Assembly: GCA_934650095.1 (NCBI GenBank)
Contig: CAKUFT010000036.1
Location: forward strand, 1 to 14,928
Length of the DNA stretch: 14,928 bases
Direction of reading: 5' to 3'
DNA from: an uncultured Collinsella sp.
GTDB taxonomy: Bacteria; Actinomycetota; Coriobacteriia; Coriobacteriales; Coriobacteriaceae
Made by a program: the position numbers and the translations under genes. Under the pieces are notes generated by a model that was not told where the DNA came from, searched no databases, and saw only the letters and a list, made by a program, of their open reading frames with translations. This document shows positions 1 to 6,977 of the stretch, one piece after another. How positions within the stretch are numbered: position 1 is the stretch's first letter; each line of letters opens with the position of its first letter.

Positions 1-36
1 TCGCGCGTGCGGCGCCACGGAAGGTCGCGATAACGC

Positions 37-76
37 AGGACCCCTTCCGAACGAATCATCGAACGAAAGGGGTCCT
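37..76. repeat. 10-bp perfect inverted repeat beyond the Rrf2 gene end
   Basis: AGGACCCCTT at 37-46 is mirrored perfectly by AAGGGGTCCT at 67-76 with a 20-base loop. The loop edges carry two copies of GAACGA. It lies about 30 bases past the Rrf2 stop, where a terminator would be expected, but neither strand shows a T-run after the stem. It may be a weak terminator, an RNA 3' end hairpin, or an operator for a gene beyond the left edge. Confidence 0.5.
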
Positions 77-104
77 GAATCATATCTATGCTCCTTATGC
101 GGCG

Positions 105-590
105 CTATTCCTCCCGGCAAGCACATGCACAGGCGGCGTACTCGGGAAACGCGTCGCGGTCGGCGAACTTGGAATCGACGGCCGGGAACTGGCGGTGAGC
201 GACGATGTCGCCGAGCGAAACGGAATCGAGGTAGTCGCGCATCAACGCTTGAGCTCCGGCCCACAGGGGATGATAGCAGCACGTGCCCATGCGTGCACAG
301 TCGCCATCGGGTGCGGTGCAATCATTCATAACCATAGGGCCCTGAACGGCCTCGACGACCTGACGAATGGTAACGTCGTCCGGACTGACCTTGAGACGCA
401 TGCCACCGTGGACGCCACGCAGGCTCTCCACAATACCGGCCTGGACCAAACCGTGCTGAATCGAGCGGGCAAACGAATACGGGACATTGACCTCTTCGGC
501 AGCGGTGCGAACAGAAAGCAAACGCTCCGGATCCTCGGCAAGCATCGCCAACATACGAAGGGCGTAATCAGTCTTCCTCGATATGTCCAT
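105..590 (-). CDS. Rrf2 family transcriptional regulator, IscR-like Fe-S cysteine pattern
   Basis: A 161-residue winged-helix regulator of the Rrf2 family. The N-terminus (MDISRKTDYALRML) and the wing (SLRGVHGGMRL, about 57-66) are typical. C91, C98 and C104, with H107 three residues after C104, closely reproduce the spacing of the IscR [2Fe-2S] ligands, so it probably senses iron-sulfur status, nitric oxide or redox stress. This is inference from spacing; C105 is an extra neighbouring cysteine. The tail is unusual, with C154, C156 and C158 alternating with alanine at the very end. The start at 590 was chosen because the family N-terminus begins there and AAGGGG lies just upstream; the open frame reaches back to 812 but that part is not Rrf2-like. 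It is monocistronic as far as visible, with a likely long leader from a promoter near 750-778. The target regulon cannot be read from this window. Confidence 0.9.
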   Translation of the reverse strand: MDISRKTDYALRMLAMLAEDPERLLSVRTAAEEVNVPYSFARSIQHGLVQAGIVESLRGVHGGMRLKVSPDDVTIRQVVEAVQGPMVMNDCTAPDGDCARMGTCCYHPLWAGAQALMRDYLDSVSLGDIVAHRQFPAVDSKFADRDAFPEYAACACACREE

Positions 591-615
591 TTTTCCCCTT
601 TCAAGGAATACGAAC

Positions 616-629
616 AGCTCGAACGAGCT
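616..629. promoter_or_regulatory. short palindrome in the Rrf2 gene leader
   Basis: AGCTCG and CGAGCT face each other across AA at 616-629, about 26 bases upstream of the Rrf2 start codon. In RNA this would be a tight hairpin. In DNA it could be an autoregulatory operator. No experimental or family motif is matched, so this is only a candidate. Confidence 0.3.
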
Positions 630-749
630 CCGGGGCCGAGCTTGTGTCGAGACGCTAAATGACCGCAGGACATCCAAATGGTAAATCGGATATCCACTGA
701 GCGCCGCGCTTGGAGCGAAATGCATCAGATGCGGCCTACAGTGCAATTT

Positions 750-778
750 AGTATAACCTAACCCCCTGTCTCGTTGAA
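750..778 (-). promoter_or_regulatory. candidate promoter of the Rrf2 gene
   Basis: On the minus strand TATACT (755-750) is a good -10 element. It is preceded after 17 bases by a weak -35, TTCAAC (778-773). The -35 lies inside a CCTGT/ACAGG inverted repeat (764-781), and a perfect 12-bp palindrome, TGTTGCGCAACA, sits directly upstream at 783-794. The same TATACTAA sequence occurs in the tRNA-Asp promoter. Transcripts would carry a leader of about 150 bases. Confidence 0.5.
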
Positions 779-912
779 CAGGTGTTGCGCAACAAAGCTG
801 TTGTTCAGACAAATATACTTATTAGATTTTACTTGCGTTCCCGAAGGCGCGGGGATTCTGGGCGAAGATGCGCCAGGGCGATCGTTCTATCGAAACAAAG
901 TGCATCAAACGC

Positions 913-940
913 AAAAAGCCACGTCCGAAGACGTGGCTTT
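913..940 (-). terminator. intrinsic terminator of tRNA-Asp
   Basis: On the minus strand an 11-bp stem (AAAGCCACGTC / GACGTGGCTTT) closes on a TTCG tetraloop and runs into five Ts. It begins nine bases past the tRNA CCA end. The fit is strong; on the plus strand the stem is not followed by a T-run. Confidence 0.9.
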
Positions 941-948
941 AATTGCGT

Positions 949-1026
<78 letters not shown>

Positions 1027-1072
1027 AGGCAGGCGTTCGCGTTTGTTTCCGCTCGCGTGCGCTGCGGGGATT

Positions 1073-1102
1073 AGTATACACAGAAGTCTGTCCGGCGCGC
1101 AA
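1073..1102 (-). promoter_or_regulatory. promoter of tRNA-Asp
   Basis: Minus-strand TATACT (1078-1073) with TTGCGC (1102-1097) 18 bases upstream fits a housekeeping promoter. It lies about 47 bases before the mature tRNA 5' end. An A/T-rich block at 1107-1124 just upstream could act as an UP-like element. Confidence 0.6.
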
Positions 1103-1134
1103 CAACTTTTTTGAAAAAATTTTTCAGTCCCTCC

Positions 1135-1277
1135 GGGAGGGTCTCCGGGGCTGAGGGCGGGGGTTAAGTTTGCTGCTCTACAGTCCTGCGCAAGACGGAA
1201 AGCACATTAAGTGCTTTCCTTTGCGTGCGGAACTCGCGACAAACTTAACCCCCGCCCTCAGCCCCGGAGACCCTCCC
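1135..1277. repeat. 38-bp perfect inverted repeat with nested hairpin
   Basis: Bases 1135-1172 and 1240-1277 are exact reverse complements over 38 bp. The arms are GC-rich, beginning GGGAGGGTCTCC and ending TTAAGTTTG at the inner side. The 67-base interior has its own hairpin: CGCAA/TTGCG outside GGAAAGCAC (1197-1205), ATTAA loop, GTGCTTTCC (1211-1219). The left arm also overlaps a CCCTCC-G-GGAGGG palindrome at 1129-1141. It encodes no protein I can support and has no T-run on either side. It may be a small non-autonomous mobile element or a structured RNA. Confidence 0.9.
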
Positions 1278-1395
1278 TGCCGTCACATTGTTCGAACCGC
1301 TGTTGTTGCTCGCCGCTTCGCGGCTCGGCGGCCCCGTTCTCCGCGGCGGGGTTTGTCTAAGGATCTTGCTGAAGCTCCGCCTTTGGCTCAAATGG
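1278..1395. other. GC-rich structured intergenic stretch, function unknown
   Basis: No gene is supported. Short hairpins are visible: GCCGC-TTC-GCGGC at 1312-1324 and CCCCG (1332-1336) with CGGGG (1347-1351), the latter followed by TTTG on the plus strand. With the adjacent 38-bp inverted repeat, this fills the roughly 400-base gap between tRNA-Asp and the phosphoesterase gene. I do not recognise a known RNA family. Confidence 0.4.
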
Positions 1396-1427
1396 AAACG
1401 GGGGACGCATCTGCATCCCCCGTTTTT
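1396..1427 (-). terminator. terminator of the phosphoesterase gene, possibly bidirectional
   Basis: AACGGGGGATGCA and TGCGTCCCCCGTT pair on the minus strand with one G-T wobble and a short loop, then TTTCC. It lies just past the stop at 1435. On the plus strand the same stem runs into TTTTTG, so it could also stop plus-strand transcripts leaving the inverted-repeat region. Confidence 0.8.
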
Positions 1428-1434
1428 GTTGCGG

Positions 1435-1902
1435 TTAGTCCAAGTCAATAAATTTAGTGCTTAGAATCTTGCCGTCTTTTACTAGCATTCTGGCCATGGT
1501 GGGGCCTCGGGTGCCTCTGGGGTAGCTGGCGCTGCCCGGGTTGAGGACTAGGCAGCGGCCCACTTGGGCTTCTTTGGTTACGTGGGTGTGGCCGTTGATG
1601 GCTACGTCTACGGATCCCACCGGAAGGTCTTCGCGGTAGTGGGCTACGGCGAATTTGAGGCCTTCGTAGGTAAAGAGCGCAAGACGGTCTACATCGGGGC
1701 CGTAGTCGCGGTAGTAATCGTTGTTGCCCAATACGGCCCGCACGGGGGCGATGGTGCATAGGTGCTCGTAGTCCATCTCTGACGTAAGGTCGCCGGCGTG
1801 GATGATCAGGTCTGCGCCCTCAAGCTCATCCAAGAGCGCAGGCGATAAATAGCCGTGGGTGTCCGAGATGATGTCGATACGCTTGGCGCTTGCACTGTTC
1901 AT
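1435..1902 (-). CDS. metallophosphoesterase, YfcE/MJ0936 family
   Basis: A 155-residue protein of the small YfcE/MJ0936-type calcineurin-like phosphoesterases, which bind two metal ions and hydrolyse phosphodiesters in the cytoplasm. All core motifs are present: SDTHG near residue 13, AGDLT near 36, GNND near 59, the H of VAHYRED near 87 and GHTH near 104. The length is normal for the family. The natural substrate is not deducible. ATG at 1902 is preceded by GGAAGGG at good spacing. The gene has its own terminator at 1396-1427 and is separated from the upstream response-regulator gene by another, so it appears to be a single-gene unit. No promoter stands out in the short A-rich gap at 1903-1941. 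Confidence 0.92.
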   Translation of the reverse strand: MNSASAKRIDIISDTHGYLSPALLDELEGADLIIHAGDLTSEMDYEHLCTIAPVRAVLGNNDYYRDYGPDVDRLALFTYEGLKFAVAHYREDLPVGSVDVAINGHTHVTKEAQVGRCLVLNPGSASYPRGTRGPTMARMLVKDGKILSTKFIDLD

Positions 1903-1941
1903 GGGATCCCTTCCGCAAAAAACGATTCGGCAGATACATAC

Positions 1942-1992
1942 AAAAAAGGCCCCACGGCCCCGCAGACGATGGGTCTACAGGGCTGCGGGGCC
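1942..1992 (-). terminator. terminator of the GT-kinase-regulator operon
   Basis: Minus-strand GGCCCCGCAG (1992-1983) pairs perfectly with CTGCGGGGCC (1965-1956). A second copy of the 3' arm, GTGGGGCC (1955-1948), can pair with the same 5' arm and is followed at once by six Ts (1947-1942). The second pairing is the one that makes a canonical terminator. It begins seven bases past the regulator stop codon. Confidence 0.85.
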
Positions 1993-1998
1993 AGTGTG

Positions 1999-2715
1999 CT
2001 AGAGACTCAGAGCCTTCTTGAGCGGCACGACGCGGCGGCGCGAAACCGGCACGCGTTCGTCGACGCCCGTAATGCCCAGCTGGATGGCGCCCGAGGGCAC
2101 CGTCTCAACGTCCGTGACGCACGCCAGGTTGACGATATAGCGGCGGTGAACACGGAAGAAGCCAAAGTCGCAGAGCTTGGCCTCAAACTGCGCCAGCGAG
2201 GTCGTCGACAAAAAGCGATCATCGACGGTATAGATGCAGGAGTAATCGTCCTTGGCCATGATAAAGCGAATGTCATCCACGGGAATGAGCACCTTGCGGC
2301 CGCCCTTTTCCACCGGGATACGCTCGATGGTCACCTTGCTGTCCGTGACCGGCTTGGCGCGCTGCATAACCTTCTCGATCGCGCGATCCAAGCGAGCTTC
2401 CTCGACAGGCTTCATCAGATAATCGACGGCATCCACGTCGAATGCCTCGACCGCATGGTCGCTATACGCAGTCACAAACACGATCGCCGGCGGATTTTTG
2501 AGCTTATGCAGCGCCTCGGCAAGTTGCAGGCCCGAGGCACCGGGCATCGAGATATCGAGAAACACGACATCCACGCGACTTTCCATAAGCATCTCGATGG
2601 CGGAGCGAACGCTCGACGCCTCCGTGATCGTGCCGATCTTGCCCGTTTGCTCGAGCAAGAAGCGAAGCTCCGAGCGAGCCGGCGCCTCATCATCCACAAT
2701 CATCGCACGCAGCAT
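1999..2715 (-). CDS. LytTR response regulator (module 1)
   Basis: A 238-residue response regulator: receiver domain at about 2-120 with acidic pocket D8/D9, phosphoacceptor D54 in VFLDISMPG, T82 and K102; then a LytTR DNA-binding domain at about 140-238 (FFRVHRRYIVNL and VPVSRRR motifs). It would act as the DNA-binding output of the kinase encoded directly upstream. LytTR proteins bind paired direct repeats near promoters; the targets are unknown. ATG at 2715 is preferred because the receiver starts there and GAAAGG lies about 10 bases upstream; an in-frame TTG at 2736 would add seven residues. The 72-base gap after the kinase contains a possible CTAC-GGGC/GCCC-GTAG hairpin with a bulge. Clearly homologous to the regulator at 8014-8748. 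Confidence 0.93.
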   Translation of the reverse strand: MLRAMIVDDEAPARSELRFLLEQTGKIGTITEASSVRSAIEMLMESRVDVVFLDISMPGASGLQLAEALHKLKNPPAIVFVTAYSDHAVEAFDVDAVDYLMKPVEEARLDRAIEKVMQRAKPVTDSKVTIERIPVEKGGRKVLIPVDDIRFIMAKDDYSCIYTVDDRFLSTTSLAQFEAKLCDFGFFRVHRRYIVNLACVTDVETVPSGAIQLGITGVDERVPVSRRRVVPLKKALSL

Positions 2716-2787
2716 AGGGATAAAACCTTTCGTCAACTAACTACGCCGGGCATCCGTCGCATGACGTTGAGCCCGTAGCCTTTTATT

Positions 2788-4131
2788 TTACTCTTGAATG
2801 TCAAAGATGCTCTCTGACAAATCAAGATGAAGAAGCACTTTGGTGCCCTTGCCCGGCGCCGATTCGACACGTGTATAGGAGTGTGGCCCATAAAAGCGAT
2901 GGATGCGTTCCGAAATATTGTGCATGGCCACACCGGCGCCGCCACCCTGGGGAGAGCTGGCGTCGGGACGGGCGGAGCGCTCGTCAAACAGTCTGGCGGC
3001 GGTACCCTCATCCATGCCCACGCCATTATCGGCCACGGCAATCAAGATTGCATCCTCGCCGTCTTGGTGAACGGTCACGTCGATCCTCAGGGCGCCGTCA
3101 TCGCCCATACCATGACGCACGGCGTTCTCGACAATCGGCTGGATCACGAACGCCGGCACCAGCGTATCTTCCACATCCTCGGACACATCGAAGGTCGCCA
3201 GCACGCGATCCTCGCCAAAGCGCGCCTTCTCAAACGTCAGGTAGCGCTTGGTCTGTGCGACCTCGCGCGAAACCGGAATGAGCGATCCCGAGTTGTCGAG
3301 CGTGGCGCGGTAAAACGATGAGAACTCGCGCAGCAGCTCGCGAGCGCGCAGCGGATCGGTGCGCGTAAACGATGCGATGGTGTTGAGCGTGTTAAACAGA
3401 AAGTGCGGATTGATCTGCGCCTGCAGCGCACGCACCTCGGCGCGGGCCGTGAGCTCCTTTTGCACCTCGAGCTCATGGATGGCGAGCTGCGTAGACAAGA
3501 TCTCGGCAAAACCCGAGGCGAGCGCGTACTGGGTACGGTCGACGGCGCGCGGGGTCTTGTAGTAGAACTTGAGCGTGCCGACGGTGCGGTCGCCCACCTT
3601 GATGGGCGCGATGATACCCGCCGGGACCTGGTTGTGCGAACCGTCCGAGCCCACGACGTCCACGACGCGGTTGAACGACTGCACGATACCGTGCTCGATG
3701 ACGTAGCGCGTGGCAAGCGTGTGAATGGGAGAATCGGGCAGCAGCTTTTCCTCAAACTCGCCCGCGCACGCCAGCACGTTGTCCTCGTCGGTAATGGCGA
3801 CGGTCATGGCGCGCGTCTCGGGCAAAATGCGCTGGCACACCAAACGCGCCGACTCCTGCGTCAGACCGCCCTTAATGTCCTCGAGCATGGCCGAGGCCAC
3901 CGAGAGCGTCTCCTCGGTGTACTGGGAGCGCACCGAATCGGGATTGAGCGTCAAAAAGATAAAGATGCACAGAAAGATGCACAGCAGCGCGCAGGCAATC
4001 ACCGTGGCGATCGGCTCGATACCGGTCGCCAGGGCAAAGACAAAGTACGCCAGCACGCAGACGGCGCAGGCAACGGCGATGATGCGAAAGATTGATATTG
4101 AACTATCGCGCTGGGCGCGGCGGTCGATCAT
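2788..4131 (-). CDS. LytS-like sensor histidine kinase (module 1)
   Basis: A 447-residue membrane sensor kinase. Two membrane helices at about 17-34 and 41-62 leave only about six residues outside, so the stimulus is probably sensed in the membrane or by the cytoplasmic GAF-like region (about 75-215). The His-kinase box is ALQAQINPHFLFNTLN with phosphoacceptor H243. The ATPase domain has the N-box QPIVENAVRHG (331-341), G1 motif DNGVGM (368-373) and GKGTKV (427-432). It lacks the five-helix region of classical LytS and has a much shorter sensor. ATG at 4131 overlaps the stop of the glycosyltransferase gene as ATGA, so translation is coupled; the open frame continues upstream to 4524, but that part is antisense-type shadow without a start signal. 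Its partner is the LytTR regulator just downstream. Confidence 0.94.
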   Translation of the reverse strand: MIDRRAQRDSSISIFRIIAVACAVCVLAYFVFALATGIEPIATVIACALLCIFLCIFIFLTLNPDSVRSQYTEETLSVASAMLEDIKGGLTQESARLVCQRILPETRAMTVAITDEDNVLACAGEFEEKLLPDSPIHTLATRYVIEHGIVQSFNRVVDVVGSDGSHNQVPAGIIAPIKVGDRTVGTLKFYYKTPRAVDRTQYALASGFAEILSTQLAIHELEVQKELTARAEVRALQAQINPHFLFNTLNTIASFTRTDPLRARELLREFSSFYRATLDNSGSLIPVSREVAQTKRYLTFEKARFGEDRVLATFDVSEDVEDTLVPAFVIQPIVENAVRHGMGDDGALRIDVTVHQDGEDAILIAVADNGVGMDEGTAARLFDERSARPDASSPQGGGAGVAMHNISERIHRFYGPHSYTRVESAPGKGTKVLLHLDLSESIFDIQE

Positions 4132-5315
4132 TCGGCCCCCTCCAGGATACTGATCAGCTGTGCGTCTCGCCAAAGCCCGTCCATGATCTTGGGCCAGAAG
4201 CTCTGGAAACGCAGGTAACTTGCGGCGTTTTGGCGCGCATACGCCTTGGCCTCGTCGATACCATGGCGCCAGATACGCAGATAGCCCTCGTGCTCGCGGG
4301 TAAACACGCTGCGGACCATGGCGGTCTTGCGCACACGGTCGTCGAGCTCGCGCGAGATCCACGGACCCGGATAGGGCATGAGCGACGCCGCCGTAACGGG
4401 AATGAGTTCCTTCTGGTGCGCGGCGAACGTCAGCTTGGCCCGCTCGTAGTACCAACGGTACACGTCCTGCATAAAGCGCGGCGAGCGCTTTTCGGACTCC
4501 GGGGGCAGATGGCGCACGGTCCACTCGTTATCGAACCACACGTCGTAGCCAAACATGCGCATGTTAAACAGGTAGTCGAGGTCCTCGCCACGGGTGATAA
4601 ACGGGTCGAAGGCCACACGGGTAAAGGCACGGGCGTGCAGGGCCATCAGACCGCCGCACACGTAGTTGGAGCGCGAGATGCGGGTGCCCGAGAGTGCCTT
4701 TTTCATCCAGCGATTAAACTCAATGCGCTTGGTCCACCAGCGATGACAGATGCCCACCTTGTCCGTAGGGGCCAGCGGCGATCCATCGCGGTCGTAGAAA
4801 TAACCGCTTTTGACCAAGATCGGCAAGCCCTGGCGCGTCTGCTGCCCCAGAGCATAGGTCGCACGCTTCATAAAGTCGGCATCGATGACGGTCTCGTCGT
4901 CATCCAAAAAGACAACCGCATCGTGTCCCAGCACGGCGGCGCAGGCCAGCCCCATGTTGCGGATGGCACCGTAGCCTCGCAGGCTCACACACTCGCCCGA
5001 ACCCTTGGGCGCGATCTGAGCAACCCGGTCTGCGATGCGCGAGGCCTGGGTGTTGGTGACAACGGTGACCTTGAGCGTGGGATGCGCGTCGACAATCTCG
5101 TGCACGCGCAGCGACACATCGGCTGTGGCAGAAACGGGACAGACCACCAAAAGGATGATGCGCGGGATGTCGCGCACCTGCTCGAGCGAGGCCAGGCAGC
5201 GGTCGAGTTCGGGATTGTCGGCGTTGAGTCGTGTCGAATGGTCATAGGTGCCAGGGGCGTTTGCGCGAGCGTCATCGCCCGCCCAATACGTTGGAATCAC
5301 GACCGTGGCGTTCAT
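4128..5315 (-). CDS. family 2 (GT-A) glycosyltransferase
   Basis: A 395-residue glycosyltransferase of the GT-A fold, family-2 type. The N-terminus MNATVVIPTYW begins the Rossmann-like strand. RNMG at 119-122 and the metal-binding FLDDDE at 136-141 (DxD from D138-D140) are in place. The acceptor side has CGGLMALH at 220-227 and the TRGEDLDY motif at 241-248, with E244/D245 as likely catalytic base. No membrane helix is evident, so it is probably cytoplasmic, acting on a lipid- or peptide-linked acceptor. Sugar and acceptor are unknown. ATG at 5315 has a strong GGGAGGG site about eight bases upstream. It is the first gene of a three-gene operon with a LytS kinase and LytTR regulator, which is an unusual companion for such a pair. 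Confidence 0.9.
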   Translation of the reverse strand: MNATVVIPTYWAGDDARANAPGTYDHSTRLNADNPELDRCLASLEQVRDIPRIILLVVCPVSATADVSLRVHEIVDAHPTLKVTVVTNTQASRIADRVAQIAPKGSGECVSLRGYGAIRNMGLACAAVLGHDAVVFLDDDETVIDADFMKRATYALGQQTRQGLPILVKSGYFYDRDGSPLAPTDKVGICHRWWTKRIEFNRWMKKALSGTRISRSNYVCGGLMALHARAFTRVAFDPFITRGEDLDYLFNMRMFGYDVWFDNEWTVRHLPPESEKRSPRFMQDVYRWYYERAKLTFAAHQKELIPVTAASLMPYPGPWISRELDDRVRKTAMVRSVFTREHEGYLRIWRHGIDEAKAYARQNAASYLRFQSFWPKIMDGLWRDAQLISILEGAE

Positions 5316-5336
5316 GCCTTACCCTCCCTGCAACAC

Positions 5337-5394
5337 AAAAACGGGACGCCGCCAAACACAGGCGACGCCCCGCGACCTAGCTGACTCCATCATA
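5337..5394 (-). terminator. terminator between MFS and glycosyltransferase genes / possible leader attenuator
   Basis: Minus-strand 5372-5361 and 5353-5342 form a 12-bp stem with two G-T wobbles and a seven-base loop, followed by five Ts (5341-5337). It is a strong intrinsic terminator for the MFS gene. Only 21 bases separate the T-run from the glycosyltransferase ATG, leaving no room for a complete promoter. The best -10 nearby is TATGAT at 5394-5389, upstream of the hairpin and without a convincing -35. If used, it would put the terminator in the operon leader as an attenuator. Confidence 0.75.
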
Positions 5395-5486
5395 CCCACT
5401 TGGGCTAATCATTGTTCGAAAGTCAGAATGTTTATTGCGGATAACCCCAAAAGAGTATCGCGGCGGACGCAATTACCGGCAAGTTC

Positions 5487-6746
5487 CTATGCGGCATGCT
5501 CTGCCGCCCGAGTCATGCGGGACAGGCGGACCAGCAGCATAAAGCCAACGACCAGCAGCACACCAATGGAAAGGACGCCCAGCGACGGGTTGCCGGTCAG
5601 CGAGGTGACGACCGACACCAGGAAGGTGCCCATAACGCTTGCATAACGACCAAAGATATCAAAGAAGCCGTAGTACTCGTTAGACTTTTCCTTGGGGATG
5701 ATGCGACCGAAGTAGCTGCGGCTGAGCGCCTGCACGCCACCCTGGAACAGGCCGACCAAAATGGCGAGTACCCAAAACTCGAAAGCGGTCTTTAAGAAGA
5801 ACGCGGCAAAGAGCACGATGCCCATATAGGCGGCGACGGCAACCATGATCATGTTGAGCGTGCCCACGCGACCGGCGAGCTTGCCGTAGATAATGGCGGA
5901 CGGGAAGGCCACGAACTGCGTGACGAGCAGTGCCAGCACCAGCTGGGTCGAGTCGATACCCAAAGCCGAGCCGTAGCTGGTGGCCATGGAAATGACCGTG
6001 TGCACGCCGTCGATGTAGAAGAAGAACGCGATCATGTAGACCAGCACGGTCTTGTTGTGGGCAATCTCACGCATGGTGTGTCCCACCTCGGAAAACACTC
6101 CGCCCACGATGCGACCGATGGTGTCCTCGGGACCGCGCTCGCGACCGTACTTTTGCTTATAGGTACGGATGAGTGGCAAGGTAAAGATGAGCCACCAGGC
6201 ACCGGTGATGATAAACGACAGGCGCGTGGCGAGCATGGTGGGAATGCCCAAGGCCGGACCGCCCATGATGAGCGCCAGGCAGACGATGAAGGGCACGGTC
6301 GAGCCGATGTAGCCCCACGCATAGCCCGAGCTGGACACGGCATCCATACGCTCGTCGGTGGTGATGTCGGGCAACATGGCGTCGTAGAACGTCATGGACG
6401 AGTTGAGGCCGATGGTACACAGCACGTAGACGGTCAGAAACGCCATGGCAGACATGGGGATGGCCTGTGCCAGGCAAAGAACCAGGCCCGTCAGGAAAAA
6501 GCCCATGAAGAACTTGATCTTATTGCCCGCGTAGTCGGCAAGTGCGCCCAGAATGGGCATGAGCATAGCGATGACCAGCGAGGCAATCGTCTGCGCATTG
6601 CCCCAGGCGACCACCAGGTCGGCCGAAGAAGCGCCAGTATTGATAGCGTTGAAGTAGATGGGCACCACCGAGGTGTTGAGCAGCACGAGGGCCGAGTTGC
6701 CCACATCGTACATAACCCAGTTACGCTCGAGCTTGGTGTATTTCAT
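5487..6746 (-). CDS. MFS transporter, UMF1/Atg22-like
   Basis: A 419-residue membrane protein with about twelve hydrophobic helices. The opening motif ERNWVMYDVGNSA (7-19) is the family signature of the UMF1/Atg22-like group of the major facilitator superfamily; bacterial members have no firmly known substrate. The A-loop after helix 2 (GALADYAGNKIKF, about 67-79) is the MFS 2-3 loop. A cytoplasmic loop at about 194-228 is rich in charged residues. ATG at 6746 follows AAGGGG at good spacing. It lies between the phospholipase-like gene (230 bases upstream) and the glycosyltransferase operon, and ends with the terminator at 5337-5372. Its direction of transport and link to the flanking sensor systems are unknown. 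Confidence 0.9.
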   Translation of the reverse strand: MKYTKLERNWVMYDVGNSALVLLNTSVVPIYFNAINTGASSADLVVAWGNAQTIASLVIAMLMPILGALADYAGNKIKFFMGFFLTGLVLCLAQAIPMSAMAFLTVYVLCTIGLNSSMTFYDAMLPDITTDERMDAVSSSGYAWGYIGSTVPFIVCLALIMGGPALGIPTMLATRLSFIITGAWWLIFTLPLIRTYKQKYGRERGPEDTIGRIVGGVFSEVGHTMREIAHNKTVLVYMIAFFFYIDGVHTVISMATSYGSALGIDSTQLVLALLVTQFVAFPSAIIYGKLAGRVGTLNMIMVAVAAYMGIVLFAAFFLKTAFEFWVLAILVGLFQGGVQALSRSYFGRIIPKEKSNEYYGFFDIFGRYASVMGTFLVSVVTSLTGNPSLGVLSIGVLLVVGFMLLVRLSRMTRAAEHAA

Positions 6747-6883
6747 GAACAGGGCCCCTTCGTATTCGCCCGATATGCAGTTAGTTCATCGTACCCCAAT
6801 TGTCCAGAACCGCTGGTAAGGATTCGGCAAAGGGGCACGCGCGGGCATGCAAGTCGGCGGGACAGACCCGCATCCCAAACGCA

Positions 6884-6948
6884 GTTGCGGTGAAATAGTT
6901 CCTGCTTGGAAGCCTCGGAGGCCAAAACAGGAACTATTCCACCGCAAC
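6884..6948. repeat. 21-bp inverted repeat with nested hairpin
   Basis: Bases 6884-6904 and 6928-6948 are reverse complements over 21 bp with one mismatch. The interior continues the stem (TTGG/CCAA) and holds GCCTC-G-GAGGC at 6912-6922. The whole unit of 65 bases is one nearly continuous hairpin. It lies between the phospholipase-like and MFS genes, about 30 bases past the former's stop. No T-run follows on the minus strand, so it is not a canonical terminator; it may be a REP-like repeat or an mRNA 3' end structure. Confidence 0.8.
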
Positions 6949-6977
6949 TTATTGGAAGGCGTGGACGAGTTGGCTTG

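Larger units (their letters stand above)
591..912. other. intergenic region between Rrf2 gene and tRNA-Asp terminator
   Basis: No gene is supported here. It holds the probable Rrf2 promoter, several short palindromes (AGCTCG-AA-CGAGCT at 616-629, GGATATCC at 687-694, GCATCAGATGC at 722-732, TGTTGCGCAACA at 783-794) and an AT-rich patch at 811-833 that stands out from the GC-rich surroundings. The open frames through it lack ribosome binding sites and family resemblance. Role otherwise unknown. Confidence 0.5.

Noticed and set aside
1..33. Possible C-terminal end of a plus-strand gene (…RRHGRSR then stop at 31-33)
   Set aside because: Ten codons are too few to recognise, and the other frames are equally open.
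1170..1451. Plus-strand frame of 93 codons through the inverted repeat
   Set aside because: It passes through the palindrome arm and a terminator, and has no ribosome binding site.
4132..4524. Upstream extension of the module-1 kinase frame
   Set aside because: It overlaps the glycosyltransferase gene, has no membrane or domain sense, and ATG at 4131 is coupled through ATGA.
4092..5384. Plus-strand frame of 430 codons opposite the glycosyltransferase
   Set aside because: No start signal or family motifs; it mirrors the codon bias of the minus-strand glycosyltransferase with intact motifs.
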